A stretch of DNA of 16,399 nt from the NCBI GenBank assembly GCA_035506075.1, contig DATJQB010000288.1:1-16399 (forward strand), in the 5' to 3' direction. Source of the stretch: UBA9647 sp035506075 (lineage in GTDB: Bacteria; Bacteroidota; Ignavibacteria; UBA10030). Position 1 is the stretch's first letter. Each line of letters begins with the position of its first letter. Below, in pieces: positions 1 through 7,650 of the stretch. The notes beneath the pieces are model-generated. The model had not been told where the DNA came from. It did not search any database and saw nothing but the letters and a program-made list of their open reading frames with translations. The position numbers and the translations under genes were made by a program.

Positions 1-546
1 ACGTCGGTGACGATCAATGGCGACCCCATCAATCCCGACGCTGTGTACACGGTGACTGCGAACGAGTCTGTACCAATGATCATGGACCTGCTGGGCATCG
101 CGTACTCCGATCTCAAAGTGCTGCCGGTGACAGAGTTTGAGGCTCTCACGGCGTATGCTACGAAACAGCAGATCCTTGTTCCGAAGATTGAAGGGAGGGT
201 CATCTGTGGATCGTACATGAAGGGCTTTCACACCGTTGCAGCGAACACGAATCATGGAGAAGTAACCGATATGACCATTCCTGCGAAGTTTGCGTTGGAG
301 CAAAACTACCCAAATCCGTTCAATCCCAGCACGACCATCAGGTACTCCGTGCCTGCAGCAGGCAGAGTATCTCTGAAGATCTACAACGTGATTGGGCAGG
401 TGGTCGCGGAATTGGTGTCGGGCGAACAGGGAGCGGGAGCGCATGCGATCGTGTGGAACGCGGCGCAAATGCCGAGCGGGGTGTACCTGATGCGGCTCGA
501 AGCGGCAGGGAATGTTGCTGTTCGGAAACTCCAGCTCCTTAAATAG
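1..546 (+). CDS. 5'-nucleotidase-like protein, C-terminal part, with T9SS sorting domain (5' end outside window)
   Basis: The reading frame is open from the first base, so this is the last 181 residues of a longer protein. Residues about 1-72 resemble the C-terminal domain of the UshA/5'-nucleotidase family, which binds the nucleotide and sits after a metallophosphatase domain. The pattern INGDPINPDAVYTVTANE followed by an EAL..Y....ILVPKIEGR ending is typical. The GGDG(Y/F) substrate-stacking motif expected just after the TN(D/E) element is not visible; MIMDLLGI stands in its place. Residues about 95-181 form a T9SS type A sorting domain: NYPNPFNPSTTIRY, then a small beta-sandwich ending in SGVYLMRLEA and a basic KLQLLK tail. 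By family knowledge such a tail directs export through the outer membrane, so the enzyme would be secreted or surface-attached. Nucleotide hydrolysis is inferred, because the catalytic domain lies outside the window. It converges on the lamin-tail gene and ends at a strong terminator. Confidence 0.8.
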   Translation, partial: TSVTINGDPINPDAVYTVTANESVPMIMDLLGIAYSDLKVLPVTEFEALTAYATKQQILVPKIEGRVICGSYMKGFHTVAANTNHGEVTDMTIPAKFALEQNYPNPFNPSTTIRYSVPAAGRVSLKIYNVIGQVVAELVSGEQGAGAHAIVWNAAQMPSGVYLMRLEAAGNVAVRKLQLLK

Positions 547-577
547 ACTTCCGTTTGAATATTCTCATCTCACAGTG

Positions 578-616
578 CTCTCCGCGGCGGCCGTACGTCG
601 CGGAGAGTTTCTTTGT
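578..616 (+). terminator. Rho-independent terminator of the 5'-nucleotidase-like gene
   Basis: A perfect 9-bp stem, CTCTCCGCG (578-586) pairing with CGCGGAGAG (599-607), is extended inside by a G-U and two more pairs. It is followed at once by the T-rich run TTTCTTTGTCT. It lies 32 bases after the TAA stop. The opposite side of the stem has no T-tract, so it should act mainly on the + strand, although the converging gene ends only 34 bases beyond it. Confidence 0.85.
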
Positions 617-649
617 CTGACGCATCGATCGGTATCAAAGACCCTCTTG

Positions 650-2062
650 TCAAAATTTTGCGGCAACCACCACCACCGTCTTTGCTGTGGCCAAAACACC
701 CGCTTCAGCATCCATTGCCTCGCAATAGACGACATAGGGACCGATGCGAACGCGCTGCCGGGATTCGTCGAGCCCATCCCAAACAACCGATCCAGTGGAG
801 CCGCTTAGTTCACAGTTGGAGAGTCGGCGCACACATCTCCCCTTCATATCGAAAATGGATATGCGGATCAGCGACGTTGTCAGCGGAAGATGATAATGAA
901 CGATACAGAAGTCTTCGAACCCATCGCCGTCGGGAGAGAACGGATTGGGGTCGACCGAGAGAGCGGCGTTCGCAGGAAGGTTGTTCGTAAAGATGCCGTT
1001 CACTTTTCCGGGTGTGCCGCCGGCGGCGGCAGAGGAAGAACTCCAGTTACGCCGGTCGTTTGAGGGGAGATCCGGGTTGATGCGCTCAAGGGATCGCCCC
1101 CGCGGATCGGAACAATCGGGATGATGCCAGGAGGGAGTATACGACACGCTGTCGATCGTTCGACCGCGCGCATCGTGAAGCACAACGTCGTCTCCGTCGT
1201 TGTTCAGGCCGAGGCCTCCGCCTTTGTTCAGCACGAAGAGGTGGATCGATGGGTCGGGGCGTGAGAGGTAGTCGAAGCGGGAGAGGATTGTTGAGTCGGC
1301 CGCTATCACAACAAAGTCGTTTGGCTGAATGAGGGCGGAAGAGTTCGTGATGACGAAACTTGAAGTTCCGCTTGTCGTCGGCCGCTGCGAGATTCTCCAG
1401 TGACCGATATCCACGGCAATGGTCCCGCGATGATAAAGCTCGATCCATTCGCATTGATCATGCGCGGGATCATACATGATCTCGTTGACGACTATTGTCC
1501 GTGGCTCAACGTCAGGTATCTGGAGGCGCGCCGTCACGACAACGTCGTCGATTCGAAGGGTTCCTGTCGGGCCGTTGGGTGCTGCAATGAGCCGCCATCG
1601 GAAGCGGACTGCCGGCTGATTCTGAATCGAGGCCGGGATCTCGTCTGAGCAAAGAGTGTAACTCGTGGTCCCTGGGTTGCGAAGGGTGTCGCCGAGGAGA
1701 ATGGGGAACGTCATACCATCATCAATCGAGGCTTCGACGACGAGCGCTGCATTGTGTGAACTGGAGCGGGCACAATAAAACTCGAGACGATCAGGTGTCT
1801 GTCCTGTACAGTCGATAGATGGTGACTCCAACCACTGGGAGACTGTTGCGTTTGTAGAAATTGTGGTGTTCGGTGGAGAGTGGACCGACGAAGCCGTCAA
1901 AACAAAATCTCCGGAAGGCAGCCTGTTGGTGGAGGTCAACCATCCGCGGGGAAGCGACGGAACGGCGACCGAATCGAAGTGCTCAGAAAACAGAATGATA
2001 CTTTCCTGAGCATCGGCAATGCAGCAATGAAGGGCGATGATGGCGCAGACAAGCGGTTTCAT
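650..2062 (-). CDS. Secreted lamin-tail-domain protein with adhesin-like N-terminal domain and FlgD-like C-terminal Ig domain
   Basis: 470 residues with three visible parts. Residues 1-18 are a signal peptide (MKPLVCAIIALHCCIADA, cleavage before QE). Residues about 20-180 begin with SEHFDSVAVPSLPRGW, the style of the cleaved-adhesin/choice-of-anchor J beta-sandwich found in secreted FCB-group proteins. Residues about 188-350 are a lamin tail domain (VVNEIMYDP, CEWIELYHRG, then NKGGGLGLNNDGDDVVLHD and a GGTPGKVN ending). Residues about 366-470 are a FlgD-type Ig-like domain (DPNPFSPDGDGFED, ISIFDMKGRCVRRL, VVWDGLDESRQRVRIGPY), which in these bacteria often closes secreted proteins. The ATG at 2062 is chosen because it gives a clean signal peptide and leaves the upstream hairpin (2098-2124) outside the gene; the frame is open to a TTG at 2164. 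No Shine-Dalgarno sequence is visible. A structural, adhesive or surface role is inferred; I see no enzyme motif. Confidence 0.85.
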   Translation of the reverse strand: MKPLVCAIIALHCCIADAQESIILFSEHFDSVAVPSLPRGWLTSTNRLPSGDFVLTASSVHSPPNTTISTNATVSQWLESPSIDCTGQTPDRLEFYCARSSSHNAALVVEASIDDGMTFPILLGDTLRNPGTTSYTLCSDEIPASIQNQPAVRFRWRLIAAPNGPTGTLRIDDVVVTARLQIPDVEPRTIVVNEIMYDPAHDQCEWIELYHRGTIAVDIGHWRISQRPTTSGTSSFVITNSSALIQPNDFVVIAADSTILSRFDYLSRPDPSIHLFVLNKGGGLGLNNDGDDVVLHDARGRTIDSVSYTPSWHHPDCSDPRGRSLERINPDLPSNDRRNWSSSSAAAGGTPGKVNGIFTNNLPANAALSVDPNPFSPDGDGFEDFCIVHYHLPLTTSLIRISIFDMKGRCVRRLSNCELSGSTGSVVWDGLDESRQRVRIGPYVVYCEAMDAEAGVLATAKTVVVVAAKF

Positions 2063-2097
2063 GTTGCGGATGTCGGAAGGAAGATTTTGAAACGAAG

Positions 2098-2124
2098 GGG
2101 GCGGCGTCGGTTTCACGCCGCCCC
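2098..2124 (-). terminator. Strong hairpin after the OPT gene, probable terminator or attenuator
   Basis: A perfect 10-bp GC-rich stem, GGGGCGGCGT (2098-2107) with ACGCCGCCCC (2115-2124), encloses a 7-base loop. On the - strand it lies 82 bases after the OPT stop codon and 35 bases before the ATG of the lamin-tail gene. The following - strand sequence TTCGTTTCAAAATC is only moderately T-rich, so termination may be partial. Its position supports a transcription boundary between the two genes and supports the 2062 start. Confidence 0.65.
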
Positions 2125-2206
2125 GGGAACAGCGAAGTTGTGAAGGCAGTACGCCTGAACTCAATCACCAAATCGAAGATCTGAAACGCAGCAACACGGC
2201 CGGATA

Positions 2207-4183
2207 CTATTCAGGTTTGGCTCTCATCGTGTCCCAAAGCATATAGGCGACGAGGAGCACAAACATACCATAGCCAAGCACGTGACCGCCGAGGGTCTCA
2301 GGCCAATCGACGTTCAGCAGGTTGATCCCGCCAAAGCGGAGCAGTGCGCCCACGACGCCAAACAGGGATCCGCCCGCAAGAAATCCCGACGCGATGAGTG
2401 TGCCGCGCGAGAATCTGGCAGAATTGACCTTCTCATCCTTGCTTCGGGTTGTGACCCACCAGGCAACCAGTCCGCCGACAAGCAGCGGTGTGTTGAGCTC
2501 CTGCGGGATGTACATCCCGAGTGCGAACGCGAGGGGAGGGACCTTCAGGATTACGCAGAGGAGAGAAATGACGGCTCCGGCGAAATAAAGGACCCAGGGG
2601 ACTGAGGCGTTCGACATCAGAGGCTGGATGACTGCGGCCATCGCGTTCGCCTGAGGTGCAACGAGTGCATTCGGCCCCTTGAAGCCGTCCGTCTGATTGA
2701 GAATCATGATGACAACGCCGACGGTTGCAGCAGAGACGAGAGAGCCGAGGAACTTCCAGCTTTCCTGTTTCTTCGGCGTCGACCCGAGCCAGTAGCCGAT
2801 TTTCAAATCAGTGATGAACGATCCGGCCACCGAGAGCGCTGTGCACACAACGCCGCCGATGATCAGGGCGCTGACCATTCCTTCGGTCCCGCTCAGCCCA
2901 ATCTGGGTCAGTACCAGAGACGCGAGGATCAGCGTCATCAACGTCATGCCGGAAACCGGGTTCGTGCCAACGATTGCTGTCGCGTTGGCTGCAACCGTTG
3001 TGAAGAGGAAGGACATGATGACCACGACGACAAGTGCAACGATGGCCTGGCCGATCGTCGGAACAACACCCAGTGAGAAGAATGCGAAGATGGCGAGAAT
3101 TGTAATCAGGACCATCAGCACGATAAACTGCATGCTCAAATCCGATTGCCACCTGACGTCTGCTGCCGCTTCAGCTTTTTTCGACTGGAAGATCTCGCGA
3201 TAGGCGAGCGTGAACGCTCCTCCTATGATCTTCGATGACCGGATAATTCCTATGATGCCCCCCATGGCGATTCCGCCAATGCCGATGTGGCGCACATATG
3301 TCCGGAAAATCTCTTCGGCGCTCATCGCACCGATCACTTTCGTCGCTGTCACGCCAAGCGGGATTGCCAGGTTGTGTCCCACCTCGTAAAACAATGGAAC
3401 AAACACGAACCAGGAAAGGAATGATCCGGCGCAGATGATTGCTGCGTATTTCAGACCGATGATGTATCCCAAACCCGTCACGATGGAGAGAATATCAAGG
3501 CGGAACACCACTCTGAACTTGTCTGCCACGTACGCCCCTGCGCCGACGACGCGCGATGTCACCGTTTCGGACCACCACCCGAGTGACGAAACCATGAAGT
3601 CATAGGCACCGCCAATAAGTCCGCTTGTGACAAGAACAAGCGCCTGCTTGCCGCCCCGTTCACCAGCCATGAGAATTTCGGTTGTGGCGGTCGCTTCGGG
3701 AAAAGGAAGCTTCCCGTGCATGTCTTTCACAAAGTACTTTCGGAATGGGATGAGAAAGAGGATGCCGAGAAACGCACCGAAGGTGGCGGAAAGAAACATC
3801 TTGAAAAAATTCGTCGGCAGGTCGAGAATGTAGAGGGCCGGGATTGTGAAGATTGCGCCGGCTACCACCGACCCGGAAGTCGAACCGATCGACTGGATGA
3901 TGATGTTCTGACCAAGCGCTCCTTTTCGCCGAACAAGAGTTGAGATACCGACGGCGAGGATGGCGATCGGGATTGCCGCTTCCATCACCTGACCGATCTT
4001 CAAGCCTGAATATGCAGCGGCAGCCGAAAACAAGACTGCCATCACGAGACCCCAGACCACTGAATACGGGGTTACCTCGGGGATAACGGCAGACGGATCC
4101 ATGACGGGTACGTAGGCTTCCCCGTCTTTGAGTTCCTTGTATGCGTTTTCCGGGAGCACCCGCGGCGCAGATTGTTGTTCCAT
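2207..4183 (-). CDS. OPT-family oligopeptide transporter
   Basis: 658 residues, a normal length for bacterial members of the OPT family, which carry oligopeptides or metal chelates inward using the proton gradient. After a soluble N-terminus with NAYKEL (13-18) the protein is almost all membrane helices. Recognisable family stretches are YSGLKIGQ (58-65), GKLPFPEATATTEI (157-170), GTNPVSGMT (406-414), TDLKIGYWLGSTPKKQ (458-473) and ALGMYIP (554-560). The ATG is preceded by a good ribosome binding site, GGGAAGG, with short spacing. The gene begins 63 bases after the pepT stop with no terminator or convincing promoter between, so the two are probably one transcript. The pairing with a tripeptidase favours peptides as substrate. 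That is an inference: bacterial OPT substrates are poorly known and a metal chelate remains possible. Confidence 0.93.
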   Translation of the reverse strand: MEQQSAPRVLPENAYKELKDGEAYVPVMDPSAVIPEVTPYSVVWGLVMAVLFSAAAAYSGLKIGQVMEAAIPIAILAVGISTLVRRKGALGQNIIIQSIGSTSGSVVAGAIFTIPALYILDLPTNFFKMFLSATFGAFLGILFLIPFRKYFVKDMHGKLPFPEATATTEILMAGERGGKQALVLVTSGLIGGAYDFMVSSLGWWSETVTSRVVGAGAYVADKFRVVFRLDILSIVTGLGYIIGLKYAAIICAGSFLSWFVFVPLFYEVGHNLAIPLGVTATKVIGAMSAEEIFRTYVRHIGIGGIAMGGIIGIIRSSKIIGGAFTLAYREIFQSKKAEAAADVRWQSDLSMQFIVLMVLITILAIFAFFSLGVVPTIGQAIVALVVVVIMSFLFTTVAANATAIVGTNPVSGMTLMTLILASLVLTQIGLSGTEGMVSALIIGGVVCTALSVAGSFITDLKIGYWLGSTPKKQESWKFLGSLVSAATVGVVIMILNQTDGFKGPNALVAPQANAMAAVIQPLMSNASVPWVLYFAGAVISLLCVILKVPPLAFALGMYIPQELNTPLLVGGLVAWWVTTRSKDEKVNSARFSRGTLIASGFLAGGSLFGVVGALLRFGGINLLNVDWPETLGGHVLGYGMFVLLVAYMLWDTMRAKPE

Positions 4184-4246
4184 AACACCTTCCCTTTTTT
4201 ACCGTTTTCGGTTTACCGATGACGAGTGAGCGTTGTCCGCCCACCG

Positions 4247-5500
4247 TTATCTGCTTCGTTCCACCCACACTTGTGCAAGATTCACGACTGTTTCAACAGC
4301 TTTTTCCATTCCCCACAAGGATGCCCATTCTGTCGGGCCATGATAGTTATGTCCGCCTGTAAAAATATTCGGAGTTGGCAACCCGTTGGCAGTAAGTTTG
4401 GATCCGTCGGTGCCCCCGCGGATGGGAACCCATTTCGGCTCCAGACCTGAACGCTTCGTCGCTTCCCAGAGGCAGTCAAGCACGCGCGGATCTTTTTCGA
4501 GTCCCTCACGCATGTTCCTGTACGACTCAATGATCTGAAGTTCGATTTTCGCTTTTGGATGGAGCGGTCGCACTTCGGAGATGATGCGCTCAAGACGCTG
4601 TTTCAACAGGTCGAGTCCTTCTGTCTTGAAATCGCGCAGGAGGATTTTCAACACCGACTTGGCTTCTTCTCCCTGAAGCACGTGCGGATGGATGTATGGC
4701 TCGTATCCTTCCGTCGTCTCGGGGGCCATGTCCCGCGGCATGCGGGCAATGATGTCGGCAATCACGCGTATCGAGTTCACCATGATCCCCTTCGCGGTGC
4801 CGGGGTGAATATTCCGCCCGTGGACTGTAATGACGGCCGAATTCGCGCTGAAGGTCTCCTTGTTCAGCTCGCCGGCAGTATCGCCGTCGACTGTATAAGC
4901 AAACTGTGCTCCGAACTTCTGAATATCGAAATATCTTGTCCCCATCCCGACCTCTTCATCGGGTGTGAAACCGACTTTGATGTCACCGTGCAGAAGCTCG
5001 GGATGGTCGATCAGATGCTGGACAGCGGTCATGATGATCGCAATGCCGGCCTTATCGTCGGCCCCCAGAAGGGTTGTCCCGTCGCTTGTGATGATTGTTC
5101 TGCCGACATCCTTTTTGAGCTCGGGATTTTCCGATTCCCTGATGACCACGGAGGGATCGCCGGGAAGCACGACATCGCCGCCGCGATAATCCCGGATCAC
5201 TTGCGGTTTCACGTTGGCACCTGATGCGGAAGGGGACGTATCGACGTGCGCCACGAACCCAACCGTCGGGACTTTTCCGAAGGCGTGATGAGAGGAGGGA
5301 AGGTTGGCGGGAAGAGTTGCCGTGACGTAACCGTACTTGTCGATCGACGCGTCTTTCAGGCCAAGGTCCTTGAGCTCCTGAACGAGCGGCTTGAGGAGAT
5401 CAAACTGTTTTGCGGTGCTGGGATATGCCTCGACATCGTCCTGCGATTGCGTATCGATTTTCACGTACCGAAGAAAGCGATCGAGAATTGTCTCTTTCAT
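4247..5500 (-). CDS. pepT: Peptidase T (tripeptide aminopeptidase, M20 family)
   Basis: 417 residues, against about 408 for the E. coli enzyme. PepT is a cytoplasmic di-zinc enzyme that removes the N-terminal residue from tripeptides. The start METILDRFLRYVKIDTQS-like segment (here MKETILDRFLRYVKIDTQS, residues 1-19) is typical. The metal and catalytic set is complete: His85 and Asp87 in AHVDTS, bridging Asp148 in GADDKAG, catalytic Glu182 and ligand Glu183 in PDEEVG, Asp205 in YTVDGD, and His387 in GGHNYHG. The dimerisation/lid domain, about residues 213-325, includes HPGTAKG. The ATG has a plausible upstream site (AGAGGA, about 8 bases away). It follows the LolA-like gene by 80 bases and precedes the OPT transporter by 63 bases. 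Together they suggest peptides imported by OPT are finished off by PepT. Confidence 0.97.
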   Translation of the reverse strand: MKETILDRFLRYVKIDTQSQDDVEAYPSTAKQFDLLKPLVQELKDLGLKDASIDKYGYVTATLPANLPSSHHAFGKVPTVGFVAHVDTSPSASGANVKPQVIRDYRGGDVVLPGDPSVVIRESENPELKKDVGRTIITSDGTTLLGADDKAGIAIIMTAVQHLIDHPELLHGDIKVGFTPDEEVGMGTRYFDIQKFGAQFAYTVDGDTAGELNKETFSANSAVITVHGRNIHPGTAKGIMVNSIRVIADIIARMPRDMAPETTEGYEPYIHPHVLQGEEAKSVLKILLRDFKTEGLDLLKQRLERIISEVRPLHPKAKIELQIIESYRNMREGLEKDPRVLDCLWEATKRSGLEPKWVPIRGGTDGSKLTANGLPTPNIFTGGHNYHGPTEWASLWGMEKAVETVVNLAQVWVERSR

Positions 5501-5580
5501 ACACGAGTCCTCTGCTTGAAAATGATGTTGCTGAGTTGTTCTGATTCCTTCTTATTGTCTGCGTCGCCGACAGACGACTA

Positions 5581-6312
5581 CTACCACCGGGCGGTCGTCC
5601 AGTACTTCGGCACAAAGAGTTTCATATCGAGCTTGGGGTTTGGCCGATAGTTGGAATATTTTTCCGACATCCGCACTTTTCCGTCTACCATGAAGACCAC
5701 TTCTGTGGCAAGCCAGCCATTTGCCAGGCGGACGTAATTATTGAATTGCGTATCCCGTGTCGATTTCCCATCGATCCCCGCCGGTTCCAGCAGGCGAACA
5801 AACAGGAGGCGCTCTTTATCGATCCAGAATTGTGGTGTGTGCACATCGCCCTGTGGAGCTCCTACAACATAGACCGGCCGGCCCTGGTAGAGTTCCTCGT
5901 GAAATACCGAGAGATCAAAGTGGAGTCCCTGGAGTTTCGCCATCGTTTCCTTGGGCTGCAAAAAATAGACGTCGAATCCGAGGAGAAGAAGCGAATGCAC
6001 AAAGCCTCTTGTTGACGAAAGCTTACCCTCTTTGAAAGCGTAGAGGGAATCGCCGGCGAGCAGCATCCCGCTGCCTCCCAGCGAATCCATGTCAATCCTC
6101 ATTGTGCTGGGAAACGAAAATGCTTCATACCATGTGCTTACAAGTGTGGTGTCGGGTTTGACTTGGGAGGTCGTTTGCTCGAACGTCAGGGTTTTGTACC
6201 ACTTCCCGTTGTACCGATCACGCATTGCCGTGATGAGTTGTTCAGACGATCGAATAGGCTGTGCAGAAAGAAGCTGGATGGCCACGAGCGAAAGCAGGAG
6301 CAGTTTTCTCAT
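5581..6312 (-). CDS. LolA-like periplasmic protein (outer-membrane lipoprotein-sorting fold)
   Basis: 243 residues. Residues 1-17 form a signal peptide (MRKLLLLSLVAIQLLSA, cleavage before QP), so the protein is exported. The rest reads like the LolA/LolB half-barrel: an early helix with SEQLITAMRDRYNGKWYKTLTFEQ, then alternating beta-strands including YEAFSFPSTMRIDMDS, LLAGDSLYAFKEGKL, GRPVYVVGAP, FWIDKERLLFVRL and a C-terminal NPKLDMKLFVPKYW. Conservation to true LolA is weak, and many FCB-group proteins of this fold are of unknown role, so lipoprotein chaperoning is only a suggestion. The ATG at 6312 is chosen for the signal peptide; a TTG at 6363 in the same frame gives an implausible N-terminus. 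No Shine-Dalgarno is evident. A weak promoter-like pair, TTGAAT and TTTAAT with 15 bases between (6363-6389), lies in the 102-base gap upstream. It is the first gene of the run leading into pepT. Confidence 0.8.
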   Translation of the reverse strand: MRKLLLLSLVAIQLLSAQPIRSSEQLITAMRDRYNGKWYKTLTFEQTTSQVKPDTTLVSTWYEAFSFPSTMRIDMDSLGGSGMLLAGDSLYAFKEGKLSSTRGFVHSLLLLGFDVYFLQPKETMAKLQGLHFDLSVFHEELYQGRPVYVVGAPQGDVHTPQFWIDKERLLFVRLLEPAGIDGKSTRDTQFNNYVRLANGWLATEVVFMVDGKVRMSEKYSNYRPNPKLDMKLFVPKYWTTARW

Positions 6313-6414
6313 TGCGGCACAAAAAATCTTCTGGAGGGATGGTGTCCGTCGTTGGTGGCTCAATTAAAGGGAAAAACCAGAGAATTCAAAGGGGAAATTG
6401 ATGGCAAATCGCTG

Positions 6415-7185
6415 TTACTGTACGCTCCCGGAGAGGAAACGCTCGACGACTTCTGCAAATTGAGCGGGCGCTTCTGCGTGTACCCAATGCCCGGCCTCGA
6501 TGGTCTCGATTCTCGCAGATGGGAACATGCGATGTATCAAAGGAGTGTCGGTTTCGGTGATGTAGTCCGACCGGTTTCCCCTGACGAAGAGAGTTGGTTT
6601 GGGAAATGGAGTGTCGGCCGTGATATCGACCGAAATCTCCGCGTCGCGCCGGGCGATCGTCGACAGATTTGCTTTCCAGATGAACGAACCTGAAGGATCA
6701 CGCGCAAGGTTCTTCATGAGGAATTGCCGGACCGCCCTGTCGGGAATGGATTGGGACAATGTCTCGTCGATGTCCTGTCGTGACGTGTATCGCGAGAGAT
6801 CGACGGACATCAGCGCGTGAACCAGCTCGTCGTGCAGAGGTTTGTACGATCGTGGTGCGATATCAACAACGATCAGTTTCCCGACCCGATCAGGATGCTG
6901 CAGAGCGAGCGTCATGGCCACTTTTCCTCCCATCGAATGCCCGAGGACGAATGAAGTTGATACATGCTGGTCATCCAGAAGCTCGAGCACATCTTCCGCC
7001 ATCTCATTATACGATAAGTGATCGGAATGCGGAGATCTTCCGTGGTTACGAAGATCTGCCGCGAGCACCCTGTACGATGAAGCGAAGCGTCTGCTGAGTG
7101 TGTGCCAGTTGTCGAGTGTGCCGAGGAGTCCGTGGAGGATGACAAGCGCGGGGCCAGATCCGTATTCCTGGAAGAAGAGTTTCAT
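6415..7185 (-). CDS. ybfF: Alpha/beta-hydrolase esterase of the YbfF type
   Basis: 256 residues, the usual length for this group. Sequence features match E. coli YbfF and eukaryotic ABHD11-like esterases: oxyanion-hole HGLLGTLDNW (18-27), DLRNHGRSP (44-52), nucleophile elbow GHSMGG with Ser84, VVDIAP (106-111) and GHWVHAEAP (232-240) with His233. In YbfF the DIAP aspartate has been linked to catalysis, so the acid could be Asp108 here; Asp207 in GNRSDYI is the conventional alternative. The likely role is hydrolysis of small acyl esters or thioesters in the cytoplasm, with natural substrate unknown. It starts 21 bases after apaG on the same strand, so the two are surely cotranscribed. No clear ribosome binding site precedes the ATG, which may mean translational coupling to apaG. 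There is a 102-base gap to the LolA-like gene. Confidence 0.9.
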   Translation of the reverse strand: MKLFFQEYGSGPALVILHGLLGTLDNWHTLSRRFASSYRVLAADLRNHGRSPHSDHLSYNEMAEDVLELLDDQHVSTSFVLGHSMGGKVAMTLALQHPDRVGKLIVVDIAPRSYKPLHDELVHALMSVDLSRYTSRQDIDETLSQSIPDRAVRQFLMKNLARDPSGSFIWKANLSTIARRDAEISVDITADTPFPKPTLFVRGNRSDYITETDTPLIHRMFPSARIETIEAGHWVHAEAPAQFAEVVERFLSGSVQ

Positions 7186-7206
7186 CGCTGGGTGAAGAGG
7201 ATTGCT

Positions 7207-7590
7207 TTAGTTGGACAAGGCGCGAAGAGTAAATTTTGGAATGGTGACACGAAAGAGCTCGCCGCTTTCTCGTTGCATCAGATACGTTCCTTCCATACTT
7301 CCTTCCAGCGTTTCGAGGATGCAATAGCTGTTGTACTCATGAAAGTCCCCGGGGCGTATCGTCGGCTGTTTTCCGACGACCCCTTCTCCCTCAACTTCCT
7401 CGATGCGTCCGCTTGAATGGCTGATGAACCAGTGCCGGCGCAGCAGCTGCACACTCTGTGTGCTGTTGTTCTCGATGCGAATGAAATACGCAAAGATGAA
7501 TTTCCGCTGCATGGCATCCGACTGGCCGTCCAGGAATACCGGCCGAACAGTGATGCGGATTCCTTCAGTCGTTGCTGTGTATGTGCTCAT
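7207..7590 (-). CDS. apaG: ApaG domain protein
   Basis: 127 residues, the standard ApaG length (about 125). It is a single fibronectin-III-like beta-sandwich. Diagnostic features are the N-terminal TEGIRITVRPVFL, FAYFIRIENNS (33-43), LLRRHWFISHSSGRIEEVEGEGVVGKQP read across residues 49-76 with the GEGVVG glycine motif at 68-73, PGDFHEYNSYC (80-90) and MEGTYLM (99-105). The biochemical role is not settled. In enterobacteria the gene is associated with cobalt/magnesium resistance and sits beside apaH, but here no apaH or ksgA is present. AAGG lies just before the ATG. A promoter pair at 7616-7644 could start its own transcript, followed by ybfF 21 bases downstream. Confidence 0.95.
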   Translation of the reverse strand: MSTYTATTEGIRITVRPVFLDGQSDAMQRKFIFAYFIRIENNSTQSVQLLRRHWFISHSSGRIEEVEGEGVVGKQPTIRPGDFHEYNSYCILETLEGSMEGTYLMQRESGELFRVTIPKFTLRALSN

Positions 7591-7615
7591 CGCCTTGTGT
7601 TCTCTGTGTCATTCA

Positions 7616-7644
7616 AAAATACAACCAAACACACGCAGCCTCAA
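7616..7644 (-). promoter_or_regulatory. Candidate promoter for apaG-ybfF
   Basis: Read on the - strand: TTGAGG (7639-7644), 17 bases, then TATTTT (7616-7621), each 4 of 6 to the sigma-70 consensus at ideal spacing. The same segment also contains TATTTTTG, which fits the Bacteroidota TAnnTTTG element. Transcription would start near 7609, leaving a leader of about 18 bases. Confidence 0.4.
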
Positions 7645-7650
7645 GCTGAT

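Noticed and set aside
4190..4222. Hairpin-like ACCGTTTTCGGT and T-rich run between pepT and the OPT gene
   Set aside because: The stem is 4 bp and the T-run lies on the wrong side for the - strand transcript. It overlaps the region just before a good ribosome binding site.
5557..5575. Short hairpin GTCTG...CAGAC between the LolA-like gene and pepT
   Set aside because: The stem is only 5 bp with a bulged extension and no T-run on either strand, so it does not support a terminator or riboswitch call.
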